Source: Lactiplantibacillus brownii (GTDB taxonomy: Bacteria > Bacillota > Bacilli > Lactobacillales > Lactobacillaceae). From it: a DNA stretch of 64,000 bases. Below, piece after piece: positions 21,201 to 29,742 of this stretch. The stretch is from positions 2,790,001 through 2,854,000 of the forward strand of contig NZ_JAVCWF010000001.1 in NCBI RefSeq assembly GCF_031085375.1, in the 5' to 3' direction. Position numbers and translations under genes: made by a program. The stretch's first letter is position 1. Each line of letters opens with the position of its first letter. Under the pieces are notes generated by a model, which made no database searches, was not told the DNA's origin, and was given only the letters and a program-made list of their open reading frames with translations.

Positions 21201-21697
21201 GCATTATTTCCTGAAATCGTGCTGGTTGACTGACTATCAGCACTGGCTTGTTTAGTGTCAGTTTGCTGGACTTCATCGGTTACTGTTCCAGCAGTTGTCG
21301 CCTTAGTATCGTCACTTGATGAACTTTTAGTCGCATCATCAGCGGCATTTTCAACAGTACCTTGTCCAGATTGTGCAGCACTTTTCTCAGTCTGATCGGC
21401 TTGAGTGTCTTTAGTCACACTTGACGAATCTGCTGATGTTTCAGCGTCACTTTTGTCGTCCGTCCTATTTGATTCACTAGTAGCACTGCTGGACTTCAAA
21501 ACAACTTGCGATTCGCCGCTAGAACTTACGTCAGTTTTTTCACTAGACGTTGCGTTCGCCGTTGTTTGACCCGTCGCATCTGCGTGACTAATCAATGTCC
21601 CCACATTCATTGTCGCCACCGCTACGCCAGCAAAAACCCAGAAACGTCCTTTTTTGTACATTTTATAATATAATTTATTATATTGTTCTTTTCTCAT
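12293..21697 (-). CDS. Giant LPxTG adhesin with 23 tandem 80-aa Ig-like repeats
   Basis: Cell-wall-anchored surface protein of about 3,134 aa. In order: KxYKxGKxW-type signal peptide (MYKKGRFWVFAGVA, about 13-45), a Ser/Thr/Asp-rich stalk (about 45-260), BspA-type leucine-rich repeats (about 290-500), three divergent Ig-like units, 23 closely related 80-aa Ig-like repeats (separate entry), four more divergent units, a Pro/Lys-rich wall-spanning segment with VKPVTPTKPIKPV, and LPQTNE with membrane helix and RKRRHN tail. Repeat hallmarks are LGPKTTWDAADNFVSATDAEG and TVTYSYTDSAGN. ATG at 21697 follows GGGGAA. Ig-like arrays of this kind lift a binding tip away from the wall; the LRR region would be the tip. 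It shares its whole architecture with the 987-aa paralogue downstream. Ligand unknown. Confidence 0.9.
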   Translation of the reverse strand: MRKEQYNKLYYKMYKKGRFWVFAGVAVATMNVGTLISHADATGQTTANATSSEKTDVSSSGESQVVLKSSSATSESNRTDDKSDAETSADSSSVTKDTQADQTEKSAAQSGQGTVENAADDATKSSSSDDTKATTAGTVTDEVQQTDTKQASADSQSTSTISGNNATSAKSNTTTTADSNVPLTKANDTADATGAAVETVANLAKTETDSNSQLIQQATVTNRQQLTNDALGAAAVQDNKLSRANLVKSNDVTVLGSSTWGTSAWCVTSDGVLTIGTGTLGTVGVPWEDSSLRSRITKVIIAPNVIAGDSITHMFFKLPADDDLTEIDGLENLDVSKTTDLGFLFCGDKVADLSGIKDWDTSNVTDMNSMFAANPVIDSSNLPVEHWNVGKVETFNNMFSSTNIQSLDLSNWNVGVGGQNTTFGGMFLTEPKMKSLNVSGWNMTHATQVAYLFEDAVQLQSLDMSGWDLRDFKYSGDLFSGDTNLRSLTLSENMRLMFYMKALDIYSDSELPAVPTPEHTWKNTTSETTYTSDELMNLYSNFNSNIPTGTITYVWSPAVRSSIETKDLTFIAGPNESWGRKESLTKLIDGDGTTDLLLNDNISPWVTIFSVNGDADIHRIDVHTPGLGDRDYTVVFAFTDTYGYTQQATAIVHVLESRASLTVTNQTIVLGQQTGWDKLSPIVTATDAAGKTVTDLTGLNLIASDQPDLTTVGDYPITLTYTDSVGVAHRYVVTVHVVENQAMIATKPVTIVAGPTANFDLQAAVINLTDVNGKNVVFKDAKLVADMSQLNLLTVGDQTVKVTYTDGIGVEHISNIAVHVMKTQASLNAKSSELILGPKTTWDAADNFVSATDAAGNSLKVTDVKVAGTVDRTKVGSNTVTYSCTDSAGNVYEAKENIVVKASQASLNAKSSGLTLGPKTTWDAADNFVSAMDAEGNELKVADVKVAGTVDLTRAGSNTVTYSYTDSAGNGYEADAIILVKASQASLKVKSSELILGPKTTWDVVDNFVSTTDAEGVKLAVTDVKVAGTVDLTKIGSNTVTYSYEDSAGNTYEAHAIIVVRASQASLNVKDSSLILGPKTTWDAADNFVSATDAEGNELKVADVKVAGTVNLTKIGSNTVTYSYTDSAGNTYEANAIILVKASQASLKVKSSDLIIGPKTTWDAADNLVSATDAEGNELKVADVKVAGTVNLTKIGSNTVTYSYEDSAGNTYEANAIIVVKASQASLNAKSSELILGPKTTWDAADNFVSATDAEGEKLVAADVKVAGTVNLTKIGSNTVTYSYTDSAGNTYKANAIIVVKVSQASLNAKSSELILGPKTTWDAADNFVSATDAEGVKLVAADVKVAGTVDLTKIGSNTVTYSYADSAGNTYEANAIIVVKASQASLNVKDSSLILGPKTTWNVADNLVSATDAEGNDLKVTGVKVVGTADLTKVGSDTVTYSYEDSAGNVYEADSVVLVKASKASLKAKSSDLIIGPKTTWDAADNFVSATDAEGNDLKVADVKVVGTADLTKVGSNTVMYSYEDSAGNTYEANAIIVVKASQASLKVKSSDLIIGPKTTWDVTDNFVSATDAEGNDLKVTDVKVAGTVDLTGAGSNTVTYSYEDSAGNVYETDAVILVKASQASLNVKDSSLIIGPKTTWHVVDNFVSATDAVGGKLAATDVKVAGTVNLTKIGSNTVTYSYADSAGNTYEANAIIAVKASQASLKVKSSDLIIGPKMTWHVADNFVSAMDAEGNDLKVADVKVAGTVDLTGAGSNTVTYSYTDSAGNVYEADAVILVKASQASLNVKDSSLTIGPKTTWDAADNFVSATDAVGGKLAVTDVKVLGTVDLTKAGSNTVMYSYTDSVGNIYEANAIIVVKASEASLSVKSSKLILGPKTTWDAADNFVSATDAEGVKLVATDVKVAGTVNLTKTGSNTVTYSYTDSAGNVYEAIANIVVKASQASLSVKSSELILGPKTTWDVADNFVSATDAEGGKLVAIDVKVMGTVNLTKAGSNTVTYSYTDSVGNVREANAIIMVKTSQASLKVKSSEIIAGPNVEWTKANNFVSATDAAGNSLKVTDVKVVGTVDPTKAGSNTVMYGYTDSAGNMYQQVAVIMVKDSQASLNAKSSDLILGPKTTWDVADNFVSATDAEGNELKVINVKTMGTVDLTKAGSNTVTYSYTDSAGNIYEADAIILVKASQASLKVKPSELILGPKTTWHVADNFVSATDAEGNDLKITAVKVVGTVDLTQVGSNTVMYVYTDSAGNVYQQAAVITVKDSQASLKAKSSELIAGPKTTWDVADNFTSATDAAGNDLNVKAIKVTGTAKPTQAGNYTIIYSYEDSAGNILEKQIVVVVKRSKISLHVMNSNLIIGPKTTWDTADNFVSATDAVGNNLNVMDVKVVGTVDLTKAGSNTVTYSYTDSVGNSHEAYANIVVKASQASLNVKSSELIAGPKTDWRVADNFVSATDAEGNKLDVADVKTIGIVDLTKAGSNTVTYSYTDSAGNVREAYATILVKNSKASLYVKPSNLILGPKMTWDATDNFVSATDAEGNKLKATDVKVVGTVDLTQAGKNTVTYSYTDSVGNVHEAHATILVKNSKASLNVKSSNLILGPKTTWSAADDFVSATDDEGNQLRVTDVKVDGYADLTKTGYYQVTYSYVDAAGNEFYQTATVVVKKTKAVIDAHNVALVAGPSAKWTPADSFSTAQDADGNTLTLDQLAVNGVVDPTKANNYPVTYSYTDVAGNLIVKSVIIVVKATQATLQVKDSDLIAGPKTAWHAADNFVSATDAEGNQLAVINVQVAGTVNTGIPNDYQIRYYFVDSCGNERSKEITVHVVATQAKVNVVGKTVIAGPSTHWESQDNLVSVVTANGQTIQASEIVLKDNVNLIIAKNESILASYLQKNGTTVVVSGNVDLTTAGQYHIKYLYTDQQGNTVTTNAVITVVTSQADLQIQDSKLSVGETWQPADNVLVAKDSNGQPVTMAQLAVTGAVNMAQAGVYPVMYRYTDVAGNVYTATANITVVAAIQPGTGNENTGNSGTGAVIKPDQPVKPVTPTKPIKPVIKPSQNAVTANQKVTNPVTKPRAVSTVMKPLAATTAINGKPVSLSKAGITLPQTNEVTTKSKQRFGVVLLALSGLTGLVGIGRKRRHN
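13709..19228 (-). repeat. Coding tandem array, 23 units of exactly 240 bp
   Basis: Each unit runs from (Q/K/E)ASL to VVKAS and is 80 codons. Counted from the protein, 23 units follow without insertion or deletion; unit 1 begins at 19228 and unit 23 ends at 13709. Flanking Ig-like units are divergent. Units 10-11 and 12-13 share rare variants (LTGAGSNT in 10 and 12, DAVGGKL in 11 and 13), which indicates duplication of a 480-bp pair. The array is a likely site of length variation by recombination, and of collapse in short-read assemblies. Confidence 0.93.
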
Positions 21698-22273
21698 GAT
21701 TATATTCCCCATTCCAAATCCATTTTGAAAATGTTAAAAATACACAATCACACTAATTTAAGTATAAAATGATTAAGTTCAATTTGATTCATTAATAAAA
21801 TAAACTTACATACTTCTATGCACTGATAGTTTAATGATATTTATCGATAAATAATTGATAAATATATTTATATGTGTCATTAATAGATAAACACTTTGCT
21901 CATTCACAATGTACCACAATCTATCTGTATAATTCAATTATTATTTCTTATATACTAATTATAAATATATTAATGTAGTTGAAGCTAAAAATAAGATTAT
22001 TTAGCTTACCAACTATCTAATGATTCGCACAATTCCAGCTATACCAATTACGTTGTTTATTAAGAAGGTATTTTTTAACCAAAAAGACGACCCTGATATC
22101 AAGATTTAAGAAACAAAAATTGGGTCAATCCATCGCAACATAAATGCTGTCGGCGCACCCATCCTTTTACTAGCATTCACAAAGCATCACTGATATTAAA
22201 CAAGTCTTTTTAAATTACAGAATTAGCCTAATCAATATGACTTCGGCCACAACGAAAAAATCATTGGCCAAAC
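21698..22273 (-). promoter_or_regulatory. Long AT-rich upstream region of the giant adhesin
   Basis: About 575 bases without a gene. The first 300 are extremely AT-rich with runs such as TGATAAATATATTTATATG, typical of promoter and UP-element regions of surface-protein genes. The remainder shows no supported ORF or strong hairpin. Confidence 0.4.
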
Positions 22274-22319
22274 AAAAAAGCTCAATCACCATCACTATTG
22301 ATGGGGTTGAACTTTTTTT
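22274..22319 (-). terminator. Terminator overlapping the stop of the 91-aa gene
   Basis: Imperfect hairpin with arms AAAAAAGCTCAATCACCATC and GATGGGGTTGAACTTTTTT. On the minus strand it ends in a T-run. The stop codon of the upstream gene (22318-22320) lies at its base. Confidence 0.7.
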
Positions 22320-22593
22320 AGTGACCTTGTTTAACGAATTGTGCCAACAACGTCATCAATGTTGTGACCGTTGTGGGATAATCCGTGGTATTTTGTAGTA
22401 AATAACTGACTAACTTACTCTGATACAAAACGGTCGTGGCCGTTTGACCATTTGTTTGTAATAATGTCCGGCGAAACTCATTCAATAATTGCTGTAGCTT
22501 CGCTTGCATTGGATCGGCACGATCTAAGGTCAGAGCCGCCCGACTAATCGCGTCCAATACCATCGCTTGCGTAATTTTTTGTTTTGTTGTCAT
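22318..22593 (-). CDS. Small helical protein, possible bacteriocin immunity protein
   Basis: A 91-aa soluble protein predicted to be almost entirely alpha-helical, with four amphipathic segments (about 5-20, 27-45, 56-69, 74-88). Size and four-helix pattern resemble the enterocin A/pediocin immunity family, but I see no diagnostic motif and no bacteriocin precursor or leader nearby. The start has a G-rich upstream stretch (GGGTGGGGG) at about 10 bases. It stands alone with its own terminator, divergent from the zinc-ribbon gene. Naming should remain tentative. Confidence 0.55.
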   Translation of the reverse strand: MTTKQKITQAMVLDAISRAALTLDRADPMQAKLQQLLNEFRRTLLQTNGQTATTVLYQSKLVSYLLQNTTDYPTTVTTLMTLLAQFVKQGH

Positions 22594-22733
22594 GTGATTA
22601 AGGCCCCCACCCTTTTGAATACCCCTAAGTATACACTGACTTTTCAGAAAAGCGTTAGCAAAAGTTTACAAATTGCCGACTAACAGTAAATATGTTAGGA
22701 TATGCCATCACCTATCTTGGGAGGTTTGTTGGT

Positions 22734-23150
22734 TTGAAACCAAATTCTAAATTTTTACAACGTCTACAACGGTTCATGGTTGGTCGTTACGGGCAAAATG
22801 ATACGCTAAACAAGTTTTTAAATAACCTAGCTTTTATTTTAATTGTGGTTAGTTTTTTCCCAAAGGTTACTTGGCTCGCTTTAGTCGCCCTATTACTGTT
22901 AGTACTGAGCTATTGGCGACTCTTTTCAAAAAAGATCTATACGCAAGTTGCGATTAATCGTGGCTTTCAGCACGTTTGGTTCCCACTGGTACGACCGTTT
23001 ACGCGTTTAGGTTACCAGATCAAACAACATTGGCAGTATCGTTTCTTCCATTGTTCTGCGTGTCATCAGCGCATCCGGATTCCGCGGCATCATGGTCACG
23101 TGCGAATTACTTGTCCCAACTGTGGTCATCAATTTGACGCCCGAACTTAA
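22734..23150 (+). CDS. Membrane protein with C-terminal zinc ribbon
   Basis: A protein of about 138 aa with two adjacent hydrophobic segments (about 30-65) and a C-terminal zinc ribbon with two CxxC pairs, CSACH and CPNCG, separated by 16 residues. TTG at 22734 is preferred: it lies 9 bases after GGGAGG and gives the N-terminus LKPNSKFLQRLQRF. The frame runs to an ATG at 22692 with no ribosome-binding site. The two pairs of cysteines probably bind zinc structurally. Function unknown. Confidence 0.75.
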   Translation: MKPNSKFLQRLQRFMVGRYGQNDTLNKFLNNLAFILIVVSFFPKVTWLALVALLLLVLSYWRLFSKKIYTQVAINRGFQHVWFPLVRPFTRLGYQIKQHWQYRFFHCSACHQRIRIPRHHGHVRITCPNCGHQFDART

Positions 23151-23260
23151 TGACAACATTTCAGAAATATTAAAATATTTTTCAGAAATTACTTACGAAG
23201 CGCGCCTTTTTCTGTTACAGTGACCTATTGTGTTCACTGTACGGAAAAGGAGAAAATGAA

Positions 23261-24712
23261 ATGCAAACCAAGTCACACTCAAACCCTAATCTGATCATGA
23301 TTGGGTTATTGCTTGGGGGCTTTGTGGGGATGTTTAGTGAAACCGCTTTGAATATCGCCCTCCCTCAATTAGAACAACAATTACACGTCAATACCGGGAC
23401 GATTCAATGGCTCGTCACTGGTTATTTGCTGATGGTCGGCATTGTGTTGCCACTATCAAGCATGTTGACCAAACACTTTACCACCCGCCAATTATTGATC
23501 TTCGCTTTATGCGATTTTATTGTCGGCGCCATCGTTTCAGCACTCGCAGGTAACTTTGCGTTACTACTCGTTGGTCGGATGATTCAAGGAATTGCGACCG
23601 GACTGATTTTACCCTTGATCTTTATTGTTTTGTTGGCCGTCTATCCACCGCAAAAACGCGGCGCTGCCATGGGTCTCGTCGGTTTAGTCATCATGTTTGC
23701 CCCAGCTTTAGGACCGACCTTAGCCGGCTTAATCTTAGGCGCACTCTCATGGCATTGGATTTTTTGGTTATTCGTGCCATTATTAGCAATCGCATTAATT
23801 ATTACGTTAATTTTCATGCAAAATGTCTCAGAAGTAACCAAGCCAAAAGTTGATGTTTTATCAATTATTTTATCATCCGTTGGTTTTGGTGGCTTAGTCG
23901 TTGGTGCCAGTCTCGCCGGTGACCGTGGTTGGGGTAATCCCATGGTTTTAATGGCTTTAGTCATTGGGATTGTCTTCCTTTATTTCTATTGCCACCGTCA
24001 ATTACACTTAGAGACGCCAATCTTGAACTTGCGGGCTTTTAGCTTTAAAAAGTTCAGTGTCGGCACCGTTTTGGTCATGATTGATTTCGGAATCATCATG
24101 TCATCCATGTATCTCTTACCTATGTACTGGCAAAAAGGGCTAGTCGTTCCCGTAGCATTGACCGGGATTTTGATGTTACCTGGTGGGATCATCAACGCGG
24201 TGGTTTCTGCCACTTCTGGTCGGTTATTTGATAACTACGGCGCTAAATATCTCACTCGTGCTGGTTTTGGTTTATCCTTCATCGGAGCCTTGATGTTGAT
24301 CTTCACAACCACCCATTCTGCCTACTGGTATGTCGTTTTAGCGCATGTTATTTTGATGATTGGGGCACCGTTAGCAATGTCACCAGCACAAACTTACGGC
24401 CTAAATGCCTTGCGTGGTCCAGTGGCTGCGGACGGTAGTACCATTTTGAACACGTTGCAACAGATTCTAGGTGCTTTAGCGACTGCAATCGCAACAAGTT
24501 TACTCGGAATTGGTCAAGCAGCGAGCCATGCGACTGGATCGACCGCTTTTGTTCATGGGGTCCATTATGGTTTCTGGTTCACACTAGCCTTAGCCGTACT
24601 AGGTTTCTTCCTCTCGATGTTGGTCAGCAACGAGCCTGAAAAGTCCGTTGATCCGCTGGCTGAAAAACGGGCGGCCGAATCAACTAAAACCACAACCGCT
24701 GAAGAAAATTAA
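23261..24712 (+). CDS. MFS drug exporter, DHA2 (EmrB/QacA) family
   Basis: Proton-driven exporter of 483 aa with about 14 membrane helices, the DHA2 number. The conserved motif near helix 5 is seen as GLVGLVIMFAPALGPTLAG (motif C, antiporter signature), and helix 1 begins LLGGFVGMFSETALNIALPQ. ATG at 23261 follows AAAAGGAG; the longer frame to 23228 overlaps upstream non-coding sequence. It is a monocistronic unit ended by a good terminator. The substrate cannot be read from sequence; no dedicated regulator lies beside it. Confidence 0.9.
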   Translation: MQTKSHSNPNLIMIGLLLGGFVGMFSETALNIALPQLEQQLHVNTGTIQWLVTGYLLMVGIVLPLSSMLTKHFTTRQLLIFALCDFIVGAIVSALAGNFALLLVGRMIQGIATGLILPLIFIVLLAVYPPQKRGAAMGLVGLVIMFAPALGPTLAGLILGALSWHWIFWLFVPLLAIALIITLIFMQNVSEVTKPKVDVLSIILSSVGFGGLVVGASLAGDRGWGNPMVLMALVIGIVFLYFYCHRQLHLETPILNLRAFSFKKFSVGTVLVMIDFGIIMSSMYLLPMYWQKGLVVPVALTGILMLPGGIINAVVSATSGRLFDNYGAKYLTRAGFGLSFIGALMLIFTTTHSAYWYVVLAHVILMIGAPLAMSPAQTYGLNALRGPVAADGSTILNTLQQILGALATAIATSLLGIGQAASHATGSTAFVHGVHYGFWFTLALAVLGFFLSMLVSNEPEKSVDPLAEKRAAESTKTTTAEEN

Positions 24713-24723
24713 ATTTGCTTATT

Positions 24724-24761
24724 AAAAACGTTGGGGCGTAACTTAAACCCAACGTTTTTTT
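24724..24761 (+). terminator. Terminator of the DHA2 exporter
   Basis: Stem AAAAACGTTGGG with CCCAACGTTTTT, 12-base loop, followed by more T residues. Confidence 0.9.
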
Positions 24762-24829
24762 GATTGCACTTTTAACCGCTATCCGCCACAATGGAATAGT
24801 AGCGTTAAACAAGGAGCTTATAAAATCCA

Positions 24830-25021
24830 ATGGCACTCACAATCAATTTTATTATCGGAACCAGCGTGATCTTAGCATTAATTTGTTGGGGATTAACCTT
24901 TTATTATTTTCGCCAAGTCCAAAAATTCATGGCCACCATCTGGCTTATCGCTGGCTTTGCGGCAGCCGGTTTAGCTGGCTTCTTTATCTGGGCCGCAATC
25001 CCACTTTGGACGAGCATTTAA
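24830..25021 (+). CDS. Small two-helix membrane protein
   Basis: A 63-aa protein with two transmembrane helices (about 4-25 and 34-58) and a short basic loop FRQVQKF. It follows AAGGAG. Its stop overlaps the ribosome-binding site of the next gene, so the two are co-transcribed and probably coupled. No family recognised. Confidence 0.65.
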   Translation: MALTINFIIGTSVILALICWGLTFYYFRQVQKFMATIWLIAGFAAAGLAGFFIWAAIPLWTSI

Positions 25022-25035
25022 GGAGTTGAAAAGAA

Positions 25036-25332
25036 ATGATGAATCCAGCTGATATTTTCACTAAGTACCTCACGAAATACCAGATTACCATGCAACATCC
25101 TGAGCACGGCCTGGTGATGTTGACTTCGCCAGTTTGGCCCGTGCATCCAGAACTGCAAGCACAGACGTTGCAAGCACTGGAAAGCTTCAACGGGGTTCAC
25201 CAAGTAACCGTGAATAGTCCTGAACAACTCGTCATGCGCTATGACTCTGAACAATTACGCAAAATGAACCCATTAACTTTATTTTCAGTTGAACGACGTT
25301 TAAGTCGCCAATATCACCATGCTGGGTACTAA
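25036..25332 (+). CDS. Hypothetical protein, second gene of a two-gene unit
   Basis: A 98-aa soluble protein with mixed alpha/beta character and no membrane segment. It follows AGGAG; ATG at 25036 or 25039 could be used. It shares a transcript with the small membrane protein before it and ends at a terminator. I do not recognise a domain. Confidence 0.65.
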   Translation: MMNPADIFTKYLTKYQITMQHPEHGLVMLTSPVWPVHPELQAQTLQALESFNGVHQVTVNSPEQLVMRYDSEQLRKMNPLTLFSVERRLSRQYHHAGY

Positions 25333-25360
25333 AAAAGCCGGACACTGTCCGACTTTTTTT
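25331..25360. terminator. Bidirectional terminator
   Basis: Short hairpin AAAAAAGCCGGAC with GTCCGACTTTTTTT. It has T-runs on both strands and serves the two-gene unit and the converging beta-glucoside operon. Confidence 0.82.
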
Positions 25361-25369
25361 ATACCATAA

Positions 25370-26002
25370 TTACTCGTATGCTTTAGTTCCAGTATGAATT
25401 TTTTTAATTTGCTTTAAAAACAACTGAATCAAAGGTCCAAGCCCAAACATTGCTATCAAGGTTGCAAAGCCAACCTTAGCACCCATCAAGAATCCTAAAG
25501 CAATAAAACTGGAGTCCAAGACAACCCGTGCACAACGCAAAGACCACTGAAAATGAGTGACTAAACAATTCATTAGAGCTTCCGTGGGACCACTACCTAA
25601 ATCTGAGGCTAAATAGACTGCTGTTCCAAAAGCCATCAATATGAAACCAATCATTGAAATAACTAAATCATAACTAGTCGCAACATAATTTTTAAATAGT
25701 GGTGCTAATACATTGACTGTTGCACCAACTATTAAACCATTAATAATACTACCAATTCCAAGTAATGAGCGATTCCAAAAGAAGGTAACCAATAAAAACA
25801 GTATACTTAGGATTTGACTCCACGTGCCAAAACTAATAGTAGACCATGCCTGAATCTCATTCATAATTCCTAAAATCAACGTACTAATTGAATCAAATCC
25901 TGCATTAGCAACAACTATCAATTTTACTCCAACACCACAGATTGTACTTCCGAGAATTGTAAATACAATCCTTTTTGCTAGCTTAAGTTCTTTAACATTC
26001 AC
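25370..26002 (-). CDS. YczE/YitT-family membrane protein
   Basis: A 210-aa integral membrane protein with about five or six helices. The features SDLGSGPTEALMNCL and an N-terminal GVKLIVVANAGFDSIS are typical of YczE/YyaS/YitT relatives, whose transport role is unproven. It starts with GTG at 26002 and overlaps the stop of the preceding regulator as GTGA, so translation is coupled. It is the last gene of the beta-glucoside operon, and might export or import something related to that pathway, but this is inference from position. Confidence 0.8.
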   Translation of the reverse strand: MNVKELKLAKRIVFTILGSTICGVGVKLIVVANAGFDSISTLILGIMNEIQAWSTISFGTWSQILSILFLLVTFFWNRSLLGIGSIINGLIVGATVNVLAPLFKNYVATSYDLVISMIGFILMAFGTAVYLASDLGSGPTEALMNCLVTHFQWSLRCARVVLDSSFIALGFLMGAKVGFATLIAMFGLGPLIQLFLKQIKKIHTGTKAYE

Positions 26003-27903
26003 AATTCACCTACATTTTCCGTTTGTAACTGTTCCTTTAATACATCTAAGAACTGCTGATAAGAGATTGTTTCAGCAAGCTTATTAACATTTATTGGTTC
26101 ACTTAAAACGTTGACTAATGTTTCAAAGATATCATTAAATTGTTGTGCATCTTTTCGATTAATCCCTATCAAGAATATAATTTTAACTGATTGGTTTTGC
26201 CACATGATTGGTCTTGAGCATCGATAAACAGCGATGAAACTTTTAAGTGCATCCATTCTAAATGCATGTGGAATTGCTACACCTGATGGAAATCCTGTCG
26301 ACGACATATTTTCACGTTTATCGACAGCCGTACCAAATTTATCAGGAATATATTTTTTCTGTTTCAACAAATCCAAAAGATAGGTAAGTATTGCTTGTCG
26401 AGACGTTAAGTCCATATCGGCAACGTAAACTTCTTTGGTCATATATTTTTGAATTTGATTGATCAGCTTAGGCATGAACTTCGACTGTTTAACTATTCCA
26501 ATTTGCCGCCTAATTAGTGCTTGGTCAGCTTGTGTTAAAAACGGATGAACTAGCAATACTGGCTTATCCGACTGATGTACACTCTGAATAGTACTAATTA
26601 TGAGATCTGCCTGACGTGCTACTTTATCATTCAGCAATGAGGCTACTGAAAATATATCAATCTCATCTGTATACAAATATTTCAACTTATTTATCAACGA
26701 AACCCGTATATCTTCATATGCATCAGTGACTAGGTATACCTTCAATAATTGTTGCTTATTCTTTTGCTCTAAATATGCACCTAAATGTAACGCAATAAAT
26801 GTTATTTCATCTTCTGTAAAAGTTATTCCTAATTTTTGATTTAAGGAAACCGCTAAATATACAGAAATGTCATAAATCAATGGATAAGTTGTCTTTATAT
26901 CTAATAAACTTGTGCTGCGATTGAAATGATCTACTGAGAAGCGTCGATACAAATTTTGAACATGAATCGCTAGTTTCGTAAAAAAATCCTCATCTGATAA
27001 ATCCAGAAAATAATTTTGTTCCGCCTCATGTAATGCAGCCTTTAATGCCATTTTTATTTTGGGTTGAATAAAGGTTTCAATCTTTACAGCATGTTTCCCA
27101 TTCACAGCACCTTGATTACCAACAAATAAAATTGCCAATTGTTGTTTTTCGGGATTAGGAAGTTCAATATTATAGTTTTCTTTTAACTGAGTTGCAATTT
27201 CTTGAACAACTGCTTGCTCCATTGGCAGTTCAACAACATTATCTGATTCAGGAATGTCATTTCCTTGTTGAATACGCTGCAGAGCAATCGCAAAATGCAA
27301 TACAATGTTATTTAATGCATAATTATTTATTTCTAATCCTTTGATTTGAGCTGCTTGTTTAATTATCTTTTGCAAATCTACTAAGGGAATGTCTTCAATT
27401 AACTTTTGAATACTTTTTCGAACATTATCTTGGAAATTAGCTTCTCCGTACAATATTCCAAGAATTAATTTTCGTTTTGCCCGTTCGGTACCAATTAGTC
27501 GGTAATTAAATTCATTTCCTTGAATACGCACAGCATAGTTTTCAATTTTCTTTTGTAATTTGTTTATATCGTTACGGATAACTGCATCGGAGACGAACAT
27601 TTTATCCGCATAGTCATACAAATTAATACCGTGACTACCATCATGAATCAGAGCCATTAATAACTTAGTACTCCGCTCATCACTAGTTGATATACTAATG
27701 GTCGTGGGCTCAGCACTTTTATCAAACTTATAGCCATTTCGACCGGAAGAAATACACCCATCATATTCATTGTTCAACCTTGCAACAACGTTTCTAATAG
27801 TTCGAGTTGTACATTCAAAACGTTCAGCCAATTCTTTGGCACTTGTCCATTTATAAGCATGTGCTTTTAAATAGTCCAACACTTCGATATCCCGTTTTGA
27901 CAT
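25999..27903 (-). CDS. PRD-containing transcriptional activator with EIIA domain (LicR/ManR type)
   Basis: A 634-aa PTS-controlled activator. In order: two N-terminal DNA-binding domains (about 5-60 and 80-140), two PRD domains (about 180-290 and 295-400; candidate phosphohistidines in VLHFAIAL and IALHLGAY), an EIIB-like domain (about 400-490) that lacks the phosphocysteine, and a mannitol-type EIIA domain (about 500-634) with His in GVAIPHAF. It follows GGAGGAAG. There is no CAT RNA-binding domain, so it acts on DNA rather than as an antiterminator. It is encoded within the EIIB-EIIC-EIIA-glycosidase operon it most likely activates when the sugar is present. Confidence 0.9.
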   Translation of the reverse strand: MSKRDIEVLDYLKAHAYKWTSAKELAERFECTTRTIRNVVARLNNEYDGCISSGRNGYKFDKSAEPTTISISTSDERSTKLLMALIHDGSHGINLYDYADKMFVSDAVIRNDINKLQKKIENYAVRIQGNEFNYRLIGTERAKRKLILGILYGEANFQDNVRKSIQKLIEDIPLVDLQKIIKQAAQIKGLEINNYALNNIVLHFAIALQRIQQGNDIPESDNVVELPMEQAVVQEIATQLKENYNIELPNPEKQQLAILFVGNQGAVNGKHAVKIETFIQPKIKMALKAALHEAEQNYFLDLSDEDFFTKLAIHVQNLYRRFSVDHFNRSTSLLDIKTTYPLIYDISVYLAVSLNQKLGITFTEDEITFIALHLGAYLEQKNKQQLLKVYLVTDAYEDIRVSLINKLKYLYTDEIDIFSVASLLNDKVARQADLIISTIQSVHQSDKPVLLVHPFLTQADQALIRRQIGIVKQSKFMPKLINQIQKYMTKEVYVADMDLTSRQAILTYLLDLLKQKKYIPDKFGTAVDKRENMSSTGFPSGVAIPHAFRMDALKSFIAVYRCSRPIMWQNQSVKIIFLIGINRKDAQQFNDIFETLVNVLSEPINVNKLAETISYQQFLDVLKEQLQTENVGEL

Positions 27904-27934
27904 AGTCTTCCTCCAAACTGGTTATAGTTAATAA

Positions 27935-29732
<1,798 letters not shown>

Positions 29733-29742
29733 ATTTCTACCT

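Noticed and set aside
22318-22593. A bacteriocin production locus around the immunity-like protein
   Set aside because: No double-glycine leader peptide, ABC transporter with peptidase domain, or histidine kinase lies nearby.
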